NCBI GenBank assembly: GCA_943359485.1
Contig: CALRHR010000001.1
Coordinates: forward strand, 1-51,140
DNA length: 51,140 bases
Origin: Candidatus Nomurabacteria bacterium
GTDB taxonomy: Bacteria; Patescibacteriota; Minisyncoccia; Phycocordibacterales; UBA9973
Direction: 5' to 3'
Shown here: positions 7,998 to 15,594 of the stretch, piece by piece
Numbering within the stretch: the stretch's first letter is position 1
Layout of the letters: each line of letters begins with the position of its first letter
Translations under genes and position numbers: made by a program
Notes under the pieces: model-generated
Database searches by the model: none
What the model was told of the DNA's origin: nothing
Seen by the model: only the letters and a program-made list of their open reading frames with translations

Positions 7998-8282
7998 ATG
8001 TACTATACATACCTTTTAGAAAATCAAAATGACAAAAGCTGGTATATTGGGTATACTTCTGATCTTAAGAAAAGATTAAAAGAACATCAATCTGGTCAAG
8101 GTGGTAAAACTACAAGTAGAGGGAAAATTGCCTTGCAACGTGGCGAAGCTTTACGTTGGAAGTTAATTTATTACGAAGCTTATTTAAATAAAAAAGATGC
8201 GGAAGGAAGAGAAAGATTTCTCAAAAGTGGTTCGGGAAGGAAATACTTAAAGAAGCAATTGGCTAATTACTTAGAAACTTGA
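7998..8282 (+). CDS. GIY-YIG nuclease-domain protein
   Basis: 94 residues, essentially a bare GIY-YIG domain: YTYLLEN (the GIY strand), WYIGYTSDLKKRLKEH (YIG strand and the conserved Arg helix), and a later Glu in EGRERFLKSGSGRKYLKKQL. The family makes single metal-dependent nicks or cuts and includes homing endonucleases and small COG2827-type proteins. Its stop codon lies 3 nt before an exact copy of the tRNA-Asp 3' end, so the gene sits wholly inside a 451-bp segment bounded by 19-bp direct repeats. This suggests a mobile gene, or a nuclease whose cutting led to the insertion. Confidence 0.92.
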   Translation: MYYTYLLENQNDKSWYIGYTSDLKKRLKEHQSGQGGKTTSRGKIALQRGEALRWKLIYYEAYLNKKDAEGRERFLKSGSGRKYLKKQLANYLET

Positions 8283-8285
8283 CCC

Positions 8286-8304
8286 CAAGTCCGGTCGATC
8301 GCGC
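8286..8304 (+). repeat. Direct repeat, right copy (tRNA-Asp 3' end)
   Basis: An exact 19-bp copy of 7835-7853. No tRNA body precedes it, so it is a displaced gene end or a target duplication. Confidence 0.9.
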
Positions 8305-8326
8305 TAGTAGATAGTGCTAGAGCTGG

Positions 8327-8332
8327 TATAAT
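8327..8332 (+). promoter_or_regulatory. -10 box upstream of the sigma factor
   Basis: TATAAT within GGTATAATAAA, about 63 nt before the start codon. This is the longest leader suggested in the window. Confidence 0.45.
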
Positions 8333-8395
8333 AAACATATATTTTAAAAGTGTAACAAATGTCGAAAAAGCAGGCATTATCACTATGGAAGCTGT

Positions 8396-8923
8396 ATGGA
8401 AGATTCTGAATTAAAATCCTTAATATTAAAGGCCCAGTCCGGCGACCCTGATATATTTAGGGTCCTGTACAAGATCCTTTCTCCGCGGGTGTTTCGTTTT
8501 ATTCGTCCGCGAGCGAGGAACCGCACCGAGGCCTTGGATGCGCTTCAGGATACGTTCATTGATTTCTGGAAGGGTTTGCCTAGGTTCTCATTTGAGGGAG
8601 AAAAGGCACTGGATGCATTTTTGTACCGCATAGCGGTGCGGAAACTCTCGCGAGGTTTCCGATTCTGGCAGTCGTATACTGAGCTTGAAGATGTAGAAGA
8701 CATAGTCGTAGACGATGTCTCTACTCCCACCGGCGATGTGTATGATGTAGGAAAGATGCTCTCTTCTTTAAAATCCGAAGATAGAAATCTGATAACTCTG
8801 CGGGACATTGAAGACAAGTCCTTTAGGGAAATATCCGAGCTTTTAGGTGAGAGGGAAGGTGCTCTGCGGGTACGCCACCATAGAGCCATAAACCGTCTCA
8901 AGAAAAAATTTAATTATGAATAA
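8396..8923 (+). CDS. ECF-type RNA polymerase sigma factor
   Basis: 175 residues with the two sigma-70 domains of extracytoplasmic-function factors. Region 2 is at about 15-75 (FRFIRPRARNRTEALDALQ and DTFIDFWKGL). Region 4 is at about 120-172, with a helix-turn-helix in SFREISELLGEREGALRVRH. It directs RNA polymerase to a stress or envelope regulon. The ATG at 8396 opens the conserved reading frame; an out-of-frame ATG at 8385 gives only a 9-codon ORF. The 3' end overlaps the next gene by 8 nt, the usual arrangement for a sigma factor and its membrane-bound regulator. Confidence 0.93.
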   Translation: MEDSELKSLILKAQSGDPDIFRVLYKILSPRVFRFIRPRARNRTEALDALQDTFIDFWKGLPRFSFEGEKALDAFLYRIAVRKLSRGFRFWQSYTELEDVEDIVVDDVSTPTGDVYDVGKMLSSLKSEDRNLITLRDIEDKSFREISELLGEREGALRVRHHRAINRLKKKFNYE

Positions 8924-9941
8924 CGACAAGAAAAAAATTGAAGAGTTGTTCCGCAAAATATCTTATAAGGATATGAGCGTGGAGGAACAAGAGAGTGTTT
9001 GGCGGGGCATCATGCGAAAGCAGTCGTCCATATTAACAATTTTAACTTTTAAAAAAACTATGATACCACTAATTATTACGCTTGTGCTAGCGCTCGGAGT
9101 AGGAGGAGCTGCAGTATCTGCAGACAATGCCCGACCTGGGGATGCATTATTTAAACTAGATCAAAAGATAGAAAACCTCCGCTTAGGCTGGTCTGCGGAA
9201 GGCAAGAAAGATGCGCTTCGATTAAAATTTGCAGGAGAGCGAGTCAAAGAATTGGGCGATATTAAAAATGAAAGTAAGTCCGACCATGTTTCCGGCAATA
9301 AGGTAGAGAATATGTCCGAAGAAGATAAGGAAAGTGTATCCCTAGGCATATCAGCTGCGATCACGCTTCTGTCTGGAGTATCCTCATCTTTAGATGCAGA
9401 GTCTAGAGCAGAACTTCAGGCTATTACTGATCAGCTCAATGATTATCTGGATGAACTGCCAGAGGACGCTAAGGTAAAAGTGCGTGTGGATGAAGATAAT
9501 AATCGAGCTCGAGTAGACATAAAGAGCGAGGACGGCCGAATCAAGGTGGATTTAAAGAATGGAGAAATCAAGATAAAGCTCGGTGATAACAAGTCCGATT
9601 CAGATGATGATTCCGATGAAGAAGAAAACGAAGACGAGGATGAGGATAAAGATGATGACAAAGAAGATTCAGATGACAAGGATAAAGATGAAGATGAGGA
9701 TTCTGATGATGAAAATGACAGGGGTGGCTTAGAAATAGAGGCTGAAGTGTTTACTAATCAGACAGTGGTAAAGGTAGAGACAAACGATACAGAGAAAATC
9801 TACACCACAAATCTAAAAACCAAAGCTGAGTTATCAGCATTCATCAAGACCAAATATCCTCTTTTATCACTTGCGGAGATCGAGAGTGCTCTCGAAATCG
9901 AGATAGAAGATAGAACCTCTGAACAAAAAGATTTGGACTAA
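8916..9941 (+). CDS. DUF5667 membrane protein, putative sigma regulator
   Basis: 341 residues. A short cytoplasmic N-terminus (about 1-45) is followed by one membrane helix (about 47-67). Next comes a DUF5667-like segment (RPGDALFKLDQKIENLRLGW, about 73-92), then an acidic low-complexity block of Asp, Glu, Lys and Ser at about 225-270, and a charged C-terminal domain. Its overlap with the ECF sigma gene and its cytoplasm-membrane-exterior layout suggest an anti-sigma factor, but no zinc-binding anti-sigma motif is visible, so this is inference. The acidic block might bind cations outside the cell. Confidence 0.8.
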   Translation: MNNDKKKIEELFRKISYKDMSVEEQESVWRGIMRKQSSILTILTFKKTMIPLIITLVLALGVGGAAVSADNARPGDALFKLDQKIENLRLGWSAEGKKDALRLKFAGERVKELGDIKNESKSDHVSGNKVENMSEEDKESVSLGISAAITLLSGVSSSLDAESRAELQAITDQLNDYLDELPEDAKVKVRVDEDNNRARVDIKSEDGRIKVDLKNGEIKIKLGDNKSDSDDDSDEEENEDEDEDKDDDKEDSDDKDKDEDEDSDDENDRGGLEIEAEVFTNQTVVKVETNDTEKIYTTNLKTKAELSAFIKTKYPLLSLAEIESALEIEIEDRTSEQKDLD

Positions 9942-9965
9942 ACCTAAATCAAGAAAAATTTTAAG

Positions 9966-10000
9966 CAAAACAGCCATTCATCTTTTGGATGGCTGTTTTG
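9966..10000 (+). terminator. Intrinsic terminator of the sigma factor operon
   Basis: CAAAACAGCCAT (9966-9977) pairs perfectly with ATGGCTGTTTTG (9989-10000). Confidence 0.8.
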
Positions 10001-10030
10001 TCGTAAAACCAATAACAGAAGACGAGTGAA

Positions 10031-10058
10031 TAAAAAACACCATTAGGGGTGTTTTTTA
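10031..10058 (+). terminator. Second terminator with repeated leader
   Basis: TAAAAAACACC pairs with GGTGTTTTTTA. The sequence AAGACGAGTGAA before it is the same as at 7904-7915. The rest of 9942-10187 holds no gene I can support. Confidence 0.75.
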
Positions 10059-10187
10059 TTGCATGGGAATTAAACGCAGAACCGGTATGATAAATTTATG
10101 GCAACTAAAAAAGGAACAATAGATAATATTTTGGTATCAATTGTATTTGTGATAAAATAGCCGATATTATACATTACTGTTGTTAAT

Positions 10188-10679
10188 ATGGATTTAAATT
10201 TAAAAGAAAATAAAGCACCAGTTGAAAAAGGTGATATTACTACAAGGGATAACGCTATGGAGGCTAGAAGCAAAAAGCCTGAAGATGTTATAGGATTCTT
10301 AAGGGCGCATAATTTTGGTTTTAGAGATGAGCTTGCCGTAGTAAGTGTAGAAAAATTTATTAGATATATGCAAGAGTTTAAACCAGATCCAAATGAGATT
10401 TATAATTTAGTAGTAGAAAAGTATTCCTTCGAAGAAAATCATAATCAAACAAAGATTTATAACTACCATCCTCCAGCAACTAAAGAAGATTTTACTTTGT
10501 TAGACTCATTTATTGCTGTTTTAGTAGAGGCTGGATATGCTAAAGAGGGGGAGATTTCTAGAGATGTCTGGAGCCAAGAAGCTGAACTTGCTTTGAGTAA
10601 TGCATTTAAAGATTTTAATGATTATTCAATATCTGAACAAAAGGAATTAAGTGCAAAACATGAAAATTGGAGATCTTGA
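10188..10679 (+). CDS. Hypothetical soluble protein
   Basis: 163 residues, not recognised. No signal peptide or membrane helix. The first 30 residues are polar and probably disordered; the rest is predicted helical (FRDELAVVSVEKFIRYMQEF, then a Trp-containing helix WSQEAELALSNAFKDF near the end). It has its own promoter-like AT-rich upstream region and stands alone between terminators and the next transcription unit. Coding status rests on its length and codon pattern. Confidence 0.6.
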   Translation: MDLNLKENKAPVEKGDITTRDNAMEARSKKPEDVIGFLRAHNFGFRDELAVVSVEKFIRYMQEFKPDPNEIYNLVVEKYSFEENHNQTKIYNYHPPATKEDFTLLDSFIAVLVEAGYAKEGEISRDVWSQEAELALSNAFKDFNDYSISEQKELSAKHENWRS

Positions 10680-10751
10680 AGTATTTGAGTTATCAACATA
10701 TTTATTAAAATATATTTACTCAAAGTGGTTATTTTTTATTTATTAAAATAA

Positions 10752-10841
10752 TATTTACATTTTTCTGCAATAAATCCGTCAGAACTTAAACAAGCACTAA
10801 TAAAAGCGTTTGAGCTAGCCCCATGGCAAGAAGTGCCGTAA
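10752..10841 (+). pseudogene. Possible remnant of a gene 3' end
   Basis: An open frame of 29 codons without a start codon. It ends in TAA and reads INPSELKQALIKAFELAPW near its end, which looks like protein sequence. It may be the surviving tail of a deleted gene. The evidence is weak. Confidence 0.25.
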
Positions 10842-10847
10842 AAATGA

Positions 10848-10853
10848 TAGAAT
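10848..10853 (+). promoter_or_regulatory. -10 box, leaderless geometry
   Basis: TAGAAT ends 6 nt before the ATG at 10860. The same 15 bases TAGAATAGAATTATG precede and include the start at 13858. Confidence 0.5.
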
Positions 10854-10859
10854 AGAATT

Positions 10860-11732
10860 ATGAACACATGCAGTTCGTATTTGCAGTCTAAAATCTGGAA
10901 AATAATTTTGTTTGTATTTGGATTTGTTTTTTTAGTGCCGGTCTTAGCTTCCGCCCACCAACCACGCATCACCGAGAGCAGGCTTACGACTGTGCCTGAT
11001 CCTGAGGTTTCAAAGGCGTATTATGCAAATCTCGTGGGTGAACCGGATGTGTATGTGATAAATGCTCCCGCGCCATTTGATCTGTATGTCGGCATTTTGG
11101 TCCCAGATATAGCGTCTACAAAGAAAGATATTCTTGCAGAAGTATTTAAAGGCGATGAAAAAATAGCGGTAGTAGGAGGCGCCAACGCTACTTGGAAACC
11201 TTTCTTTGAGCCGTTCGGGCAGAGTAATTATTTTGACGGTGGGGAATACAAAGCTCGCGCCGAGGCGGGGGTGTATACAATCAAAGTTTCAAATCCAGAG
11301 AACACTGGCAAGTATTCACTTGCAGTTGGAGAAATAGAAGCGTTCAATGGCAAGGAAGGAATGAATGCTCTTTCGATGATTCCAGATTTGAAAAGAGACT
11401 TTTTTGAAGAATCTCCAATTTCTTTTATCCTCTCACCATTCGGCTGGGGGCTTATCGTTGTTATGTACATCCTCGCGTTCATCGTCGGCTTCATCTACCG
11501 TGCGATTTTGAAAAAGTTTGCGCGCCAGTCTGCGCATGGCGCGCCAAAAAACATCGGCAAATCAGACCGCTTGTTTCGCCTCACCATCGGCATTGCATTG
11601 CTCCTATGGGCCATCACCACCACATGGAGCCCCATCCTCATCTTCTTCTCCGGCTTCGCATTCTTTGAAGCGATATTTAGCTGGTGTGGATTTTACGCAG
11701 CGATGGGGAAAAATACTTGTCCGGTGGATTAA
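10860..11732 (+). CDS. Exported protein with C-terminal DUF2892 membrane domain
   Basis: 290 residues. An N-terminal signal segment (about 12-32) precedes an extracytoplasmic beta-rich domain (about 35-185). Then come a membrane helix (about 195-215) and a C-terminal pair of helices from about 236 (RLFRLTIGIALLLWAI and the FEAIFSWCGFYAAMGKNTCP end), which match the DUF2892/YgaP-type membrane domain. In YgaP this domain follows a rhodanese; here it follows an unrelated exterior domain. Function unknown. Confidence 0.7.
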   Translation: MNTCSSYLQSKIWKIILFVFGFVFLVPVLASAHQPRITESRLTTVPDPEVSKAYYANLVGEPDVYVINAPAPFDLYVGILVPDIASTKKDILAEVFKGDEKIAVVGGANATWKPFFEPFGQSNYFDGGEYKARAEAGVYTIKVSNPENTGKYSLAVGEIEAFNGKEGMNALSMIPDLKRDFFEESPISFILSPFGWGLIVVMYILAFIVGFIYRAILKKFARQSAHGAPKNIGKSDRLFRLTIGIALLLWAITTTWSPILIFFSGFAFFEAIFSWCGFYAAMGKNTCPVD

Positions 11733-11736
11733 ATTT

Positions 11737-12426
11737 ATGAAACGAGAATACTATTCTAATTCAATTGCTCATTTTATAAAATCTGATGTAAACGAGATAC
11801 TGGGTATACTTACTCGAAATAGTGATTTTGACTTAGGACAAAATCAACGAGATGCTTGGATAGAAGAAGTGAATGTTTTACAAAAAGTTCTAGTTTCTTA
11901 TTCTGGTTCAATATATTTTGAATACTCTATTCCAAGAATGGGAAAGAGAATTGATGTTGTATTAATTATTGGGTCAGCTATTTTTATTCTTGAATTTAAG
12001 GTTGGAGATAAAGAATTTTCTTCAAGTGCATTAGATCAAGTTTGGGATTACGCTTTAGACTTGAAAAATTTTCACAGCTCAAGTCATGATCATTTTATTG
12101 CTCCAATTCTTATAGCTACGAATGCAAAAAACATTACTCCTGTTATTTCGTTAACTCCACAAAGTGACAAAGTTCTTTTCCCAATAAAATCGAGCACGGA
12201 AACTTTAAAGAATGTCATAGACAATACTCTGGCTTTATTAGACGGTGCTACTATCGACATGACCGAATGGGAAAAAGGAAGATATTGTCCTACGCCTACC
12301 ATCGTGGAGGCGGCGATGGCTTTGTATCGAGGCCATTCTGTTGAAAATATTTCACGAAGTGATGCGGGAGCAATTAATCTGACGCAAACATCCGAGGTTG
12401 TATCGGAAATAATTAAATCTTCATGA
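11737..12426 (+). CDS. N-terminal fragment: nuclease-like domain of the broken DUF2075 gene
   Basis: 229 codons up to TGA. The start is the ATG at 11737, four bases after the previous gene; the longer frame reaching back to 11518 overlaps a real gene and lacks support. It carries the Asp and Glu-x-Lys of a PD-(D/E)XK fold. If translated alone it would be a stand-alone nuclease-like domain. Confidence 0.7.
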   Translation: MKREYYSNSIAHFIKSDVNEILGILTRNSDFDLGQNQRDAWIEEVNVLQKVLVSYSGSIYFEYSIPRMGKRIDVVLIIGSAIFILEFKVGDKEFSSSALDQVWDYALDLKNFHSSSHDHFIAPILIATNAKNITPVISLTPQSDKVLFPIKSSTETLKNVIDNTLALLDGATIDMTEWEKGRYCPTPTIVEAAMALYRGHSVENISRSDAGAINLTQTSEVVSEIIKSS

Positions 12427-13710
12427 AATAAATCACAAAAATCAATCTGCTTTGTTACTGGTGTACCGGGTGCTGGAAAAACTTTGGTTGGACTAAATAT
12501 CGCGAATAAACATATTGATAAGAAAAATGCTCTGTATAGTGTTTTTCTTTCTGGTAACGGACCACTTGTCGCTATACTACGGGAAGCATTAACTCGTGAT
12601 AAGGTGTCTCACGAGAAAGAGAAAGGAAATAAAATTACCAAAGGTGATGCGATGCGTAATGTTAAATTATTTATCCAAAACGTTCATAATTTTCGTGATG
12701 ATTGTCTGAAAGATGAAAAACCGCCGATTGAACACGTTGCTCTTTTCGATGAAGCACAAAGAGCCTGGAATTTAGAGCAAACAGCAAATTTTATGCAAAG
12801 GAAGAAAGGCAAACCAGATTTTAATCAGTCTGAGCCGGAGTTTCTAATATCTTGTCTTGATCGTCATCCTGATTGGGCAGTTGTCGTTTGCTTAGTCGGC
12901 GGAGGTCAAGAAATAAACACAGGGGAAGCAGGTATTAGCGAATGGATTGAATGCTTAAATCGTTCATTTCCAGATTGGAATATTTATGTCTCTTCTCGAC
13001 TTACCGATAGTGAGTATGGAACAGGACAGATTTTAAACAAAATTAAAAATCATAAAAATGTATTCACAAAAGATGAGTTGCACTTATCTGTCTCAATGCG
13101 TTCATTTCGTGCCGAACATGTTTCTTTGCTTGTAAAGCAAATTTTGGATATGGACGTAAAAGAAGCTCAGAAAACACTTACACAGGTGAAATCAAAATAT
13201 CCAATTGTAATCACTCGCGATATTTCAAAAGCAAAAGAGTGGTTAAAAAAACAAGCTCGTGGTTCTGAGCGTTATGGAATGATTGTTTCTTCACAAGCAG
13301 AGAGACTAAAACCTCATTCAATATTCGTTAAGTCTCCAATGGATCCCATTCATTGGTTTCTTGATGGTAAAGAAGATGTTCGATCATCATACTATCTTGA
13401 AGATGTCGCAACAGAGTTCGATATCCAAGGTTTGGAATTAGATTGGTCATGCGTATTTTGGGATGCTGATTTTAGGCATACAGAAAATGGCTGGGATTTC
13501 CGATCATTTGTTGGTAGTAAGTGGAATTATATTAAAAAATCCGAAAGACAAATGTATTTAAAAAACGCTTATCGTGTTTTACTCACTCGTGCGAGACAAG
13601 GAATGGTTATTGTTATTCCGCCCGGCGATCCTTTAGATCCTACCCGTAACCCAGATTTCTACAACCCAATATTCGACTATTTAAGAAGTATTGGATTTGA
13701 AGTAATTTAG
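12427..13710 (+). CDS. C-terminal fragment: DUF2075 helicase domain
   Basis: In-frame continuation after TGA. The first available start is a TTG at 12484, inside the P-loop helix, so an independently translated product would be non-functional as an ATPase. All other helicase motifs are intact, which argues that the interruption is recent. Confidence 0.65.
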   Translation, partial: NKSQKSICFVTGVPGAGKTLVGLNIANKHIDKKNALYSVFLSGNGPLVAILREALTRDKVSHEKEKGNKITKGDAMRNVKLFIQNVHNFRDDCLKDEKPPIEHVALFDEAQRAWNLEQTANFMQRKKGKPDFNQSEPEFLISCLDRHPDWAVVVCLVGGGQEINTGEAGISEWIECLNRSFPDWNIYVSSRLTDSEYGTGQILNKIKNHKNVFTKDELHLSVSMRSFRAEHVSLLVKQILDMDVKEAQKTLTQVKSKYPIVITRDISKAKEWLKKQARGSERYGMIVSSQAERLKPHSIFVKSPMDPIHWFLDGKEDVRSSYYLEDVATEFDIQGLELDWSCVFWDADFRHTENGWDFRSFVGSKWNYIKKSERQMYLKNAYRVLLTRARQGMVIVIPPGDPLDPTRNPDFYNPIFDYLRSIGFEVI

Positions 13711-13745
13711 GGGAAATGGGGTCAGCCACCATTCATCAAACCAAT

Positions 13746-13814
13746 ATGAAAAAAATATACATTGTCGCGGGGGTTGTTGCTGTTCTTCCTCGCAAGGACC
13801 GTCCTTGCGAGTGA
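13746..13814 (+). pseudogene. Truncated signal-peptide-like ORF cut by an inverted repeat
   Basis: A 22-codon ORF begins MKKIYIVAGVVAVL, like the start of a membrane or exported protein, then runs into an 11-bp inverted repeat (13789-13811, CTCGCAAGGAC/GTCCTTGCGAG) and stops. The 20 bases around its ATG (13738-13757) are identical to 16430-16449 at the start of the DUF4386 gene. Confidence 0.35.
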
Positions 13815-13845
13815 CAAGGCTATTTGGGTCGGGTGGGGGAAATGG

Positions 13846-13851
13846 TAGAAT
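13846..13851 (+). promoter_or_regulatory. -10 box, leaderless geometry
   Basis: TAGAAT ends 6 nt before the ATG of the oxidoreductase gene. Confidence 0.5.
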
Positions 13852-13857
13852 AGAATT

Positions 13858-14766
13858 ATGAAAGCAATACTTTGTAAAAAATATGGGCCACCTGAGGTTT
13901 TGCAAATGGGGGAGGTGCCAAAACCCATACCAAAAGATAGCGAAATCTTAGTCAAAATAGTTGCAACGACGGTAAACTCTGGCGATGTTCGAGTGAGAGC
14001 GCTTCGGGTCGAAGGATTTATGAAAATAGTTATGCGACTGGTACTAGGTTTCTCAAAGCCAAGAAAACCAATCTTGGGAACTGTTTTTGCGGGAATTGTA
14101 GAGAGTGCTGGCAACAAAGTAAATCATTTTAAAATTGGTGATCGTGTCTTTGGTGCAACTGGCTTCAAAGGCGGTACATACGCAGAATATATTGCAGTTG
14201 ATGAAAAAAGTGCGGTTGTCATGATGCCTCACAATGCCTCGTTTGATGAGGCAGCTAGCATTGTTTTTGGTGGACAGACTGCAGTCTATTTTTTAGAAAA
14301 AGCTGGGATCAGTAAAAGAGTGGGGCTAAAGATTTTAATCATTGGGGGCACTGGAGCGGTAGGAAGTGCGGCGATACAAATAGCAAAATATCATGGAGCA
14401 GAAATCACAACAGTCTGTAGCTCAGATGGACTTGATTTGGCGCGCACCCTGGGCGCTACACATACTATACTTTATGATAAGGAAGATTTTACCAAACAAA
14501 CCAACACTTTTGATATTATATTTGATGCTGTCGGTAAAACTTCTAAAAAGAAGTGTGCCCATCTTTTAAATGACGACGGTGTCTATAAAACTGTCGAAGG
14601 ATTTGATGTTGCCTCTGATAGTAAAGAGCAATTGGAGCAACTGGGGAGACTATATGAGGCTGGCACATATCAAGCAGTAATCGACAGGACATTTACCATG
14701 AACGAGGTTGTGGAAGCTCACCGATATGTCGATACAGGTAGAAAAAAAGGAAACGTAGTTCTGTAA
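13858..14766 (+). CDS. NAD(P)-dependent MDR oxidoreductase (quinone reductase/ADH-like)
   Basis: 302 residues of the medium-chain dehydrogenase/reductase superfamily. The N-terminal GroES-like half has PVLGT-type (here KPILGTVFAGIVESAG, about 77) and GDRVFG motifs. The Rossmann half starts at LIIGGTGAVGSAAIQIAK (about 160), a nucleotide-binding glycine motif. The cysteines of the structural zinc loop are absent, so it belongs with zinc-free quinone oxidoreductase-like enzymes. The substrate cannot be told. Confidence 0.88.
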   Translation: MKAILCKKYGPPEVLQMGEVPKPIPKDSEILVKIVATTVNSGDVRVRALRVEGFMKIVMRLVLGFSKPRKPILGTVFAGIVESAGNKVNHFKIGDRVFGATGFKGGTYAEYIAVDEKSAVVMMPHNASFDEAASIVFGGQTAVYFLEKAGISKRVGLKILIIGGTGAVGSAAIQIAKYHGAEITTVCSSDGLDLARTLGATHTILYDKEDFTKQTNTFDIIFDAVGKTSKKKCAHLLNDDGVYKTVEGFDVASDSKEQLEQLGRLYEAGTYQAVIDRTFTMNEVVEAHRYVDTGRKKGNVVL

Positions 14767-14792
14767 ATCTCAAACTAACCACAGTTAGTACA

Positions 14793-14826
14793 TGCTAGCA
14801 TTTTGCAAAACACTGCAATAAGGAAT
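14793..14826 (+). repeat. Repeated site, copy 1
   Basis: It contains TAGCATTTTGCAAAACACT followed by GCAATAAG, with the palindrome TTTTGCAAAA. It is shared with copies at 15254-15297 and 15557-15600. Confidence 0.75.
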
Positions 14827-14861
14827 AGTTATATGACAACGTGCTGTGTTAAAATTCTTTA

Positions 14862-15245
14862 ATGTCATTAAATGGAATTTTAAATTTATTAGGAAAGAAA
14901 AAGTATACTCGGTGGGATTATAAAAAATACAAAGAAGACGCTAGAAGTTTGGTGCATAAGAAGATTGGTGAGATTAATGCTCACTATGGGTTCAAGGTGG
15001 GTAGAGTGTCCATTCGAAATACCAAATCCCGCTGGGGTAGCTGCTCCAAGCAGGGGAATTTGAATTTCAATTATAAAGTTTTATTTTTACCGCCCCATAT
15101 TGCCGACTATATAATAGTGCACGAATTGTGTCATATAAAGGAATTCAATCATTCTACGAATTTTTGGAATTTAGTGGCCGAACTCGTGCCCAACCATAAG
15201 GCCATCCGAAAGGAATTGAAACAAACAACTTGGAAATACCACTAA
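14862..15245 (+). CDS. YgjP/SprT-like zinc metallopeptidase (DUF45)
   Basis: 127 residues, corresponding to the catalytic C-terminal half of YgjP-like (M48-type, DUF45) proteins, which are usually over 200 aa. Motifs: SRWGSCSKQGNLNFNYKVLF (about 57), then the zinc-binding HELCHIKEFNHS (about 88-99), giving HExxH plus a downstream His. A small cytoplasmic metalloprotease is expected. It lies between copies 1 and 2 of the repeated site, like a single-gene cassette. Confidence 0.85.
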   Translation: MSLNGILNLLGKKKYTRWDYKKYKEDARSLVHKKIGEINAHYGFKVGRVSIRNTKSRWGSCSKQGNLNFNYKVLFLPPHIADYIIVHELCHIKEFNHSTNFWNLVAELVPNHKAIRKELKQTTWKYH

Positions 15246-15253
15246 TGAGTATA

Positions 15254-15297
15254 CAATCTCTATACTAGCATTTTGCAAAACACTAGCATAAGAAAAT
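15254..15297 (+). repeat. Repeated site, copy 2
   Basis: About 44 bp, nearly identical to copy 3 (one small shift in CACTAGCATAAG versus CACTGCAATAAG). It lies just after the metallopeptidase gene. Confidence 0.8.
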
Positions 15298-15306
15298 AGG
15301 CGGTGA

Positions 15307-15312
15307 TATAAT
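15307..15312 (+). promoter_or_regulatory. -10 box of the wHTH gene
   Basis: TATAAT ends 9 nt before the ATG at 15322 and follows copy 2 of the repeat directly. Confidence 0.55.
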
Positions 15313-15321
15313 AAATACACT

Positions 15322-15594
15322 ATGGCACTAGCTTATCGAAAAGTTGAAAGGTTGTTAAAAGGATTCGCCAATCATAACCGGCTAAAGATTTTGGAGTTAC
15401 TGGCAAAGGAACCAGAGTTATCTGTAGCTGACATTTCAGAGAAACTCAAGATAGGGTATGAAAACACCTCGGATCATATTCGCAAAATGGCTATAGCCGG
15501 ACTTCTCTTGAAACGTAACGACGGCCCCAACGTCCGCCACAAACTCACCCCTCGTGCAATCTCTATACTAGCATTTTGCAAAACACTGCAATAA
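15322..15594 (+). CDS. ArsR-like winged-helix transcriptional regulator
   Basis: 90 residues. One winged-helix domain: KGFANHNRLKILELLAKEPE, then a helix-turn-helix around VADISEKLKIGYENTSDHIRKM (about 34-55) and a wing with LLLKRNDGPNVRHKL. This is the ArsR-type fold; no metal-binding Cys cluster is evident (one Cys near the end). The last codons are written in the repeated site (copy 3). The rhodanese gene follows, a common partnership for ArsR-like regulators of sulfur or redox responses. Confidence 0.85.
   Translation: MALAYRKVERLLKGFANHNRLKILELLAKEPELSVADISEKLKIGYENTSDHIRKMAIAGLLLKRNDGPNVRHKLTPRAISILAFCKTLQ

Larger units (their letters stand above)
11737..13710 (+). pseudogene. Nuclease-helicase (DUF2075 family) interrupted by in-frame TGA
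   Basis: Two open frames in the same phase are separated only by TGA at 12424-12426, and read together give about 657 codons. The N-terminal part has a PD-(D/E)XK-like core (RIDVVLIIGSAIFILEFKVG). The C-terminal part is a DUF2075 superfamily 1 helicase: Walker [13 protein letters not shown] begins 8 codons after the stop, followed by Walker [12 protein letters not shown], and [12 protein letters not shown] as motif VI. The family occurs in putative defence genes. No start codon exists between the stop and Walker A, so the second part alone would lack its P-loop. It is most simply a nonsense mutation (CGA or AGA to TGA), a sequencing error, or readthrough. Confidence 0.85.

Noticed and set aside
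9443-9679. Ser-rich minus-strand ORF
   Set aside because: It is the antisense of the acidic block of the DUF5667 protein; the Ser-rich composition follows from GAT/GAA codons read backwards.
12424-12426. UGA as a sense codon (as in Gracilibacteria/Absconditabacteria)
   Set aside because: gatA, the GIY-YIG gene at 8 kb, the antitoxin and others end in TGA at sensible family lengths, and an RF2 with the SPF motif is encoded. A local mutation, error or readthrough is more likely.
11518-12426. Long start for the nuclease part at 11518
   Set aside because: The first 73 codons overlap the end of the DUF2892 gene in another frame and have shadow composition; the ATG at 11737 begins the conserved part.
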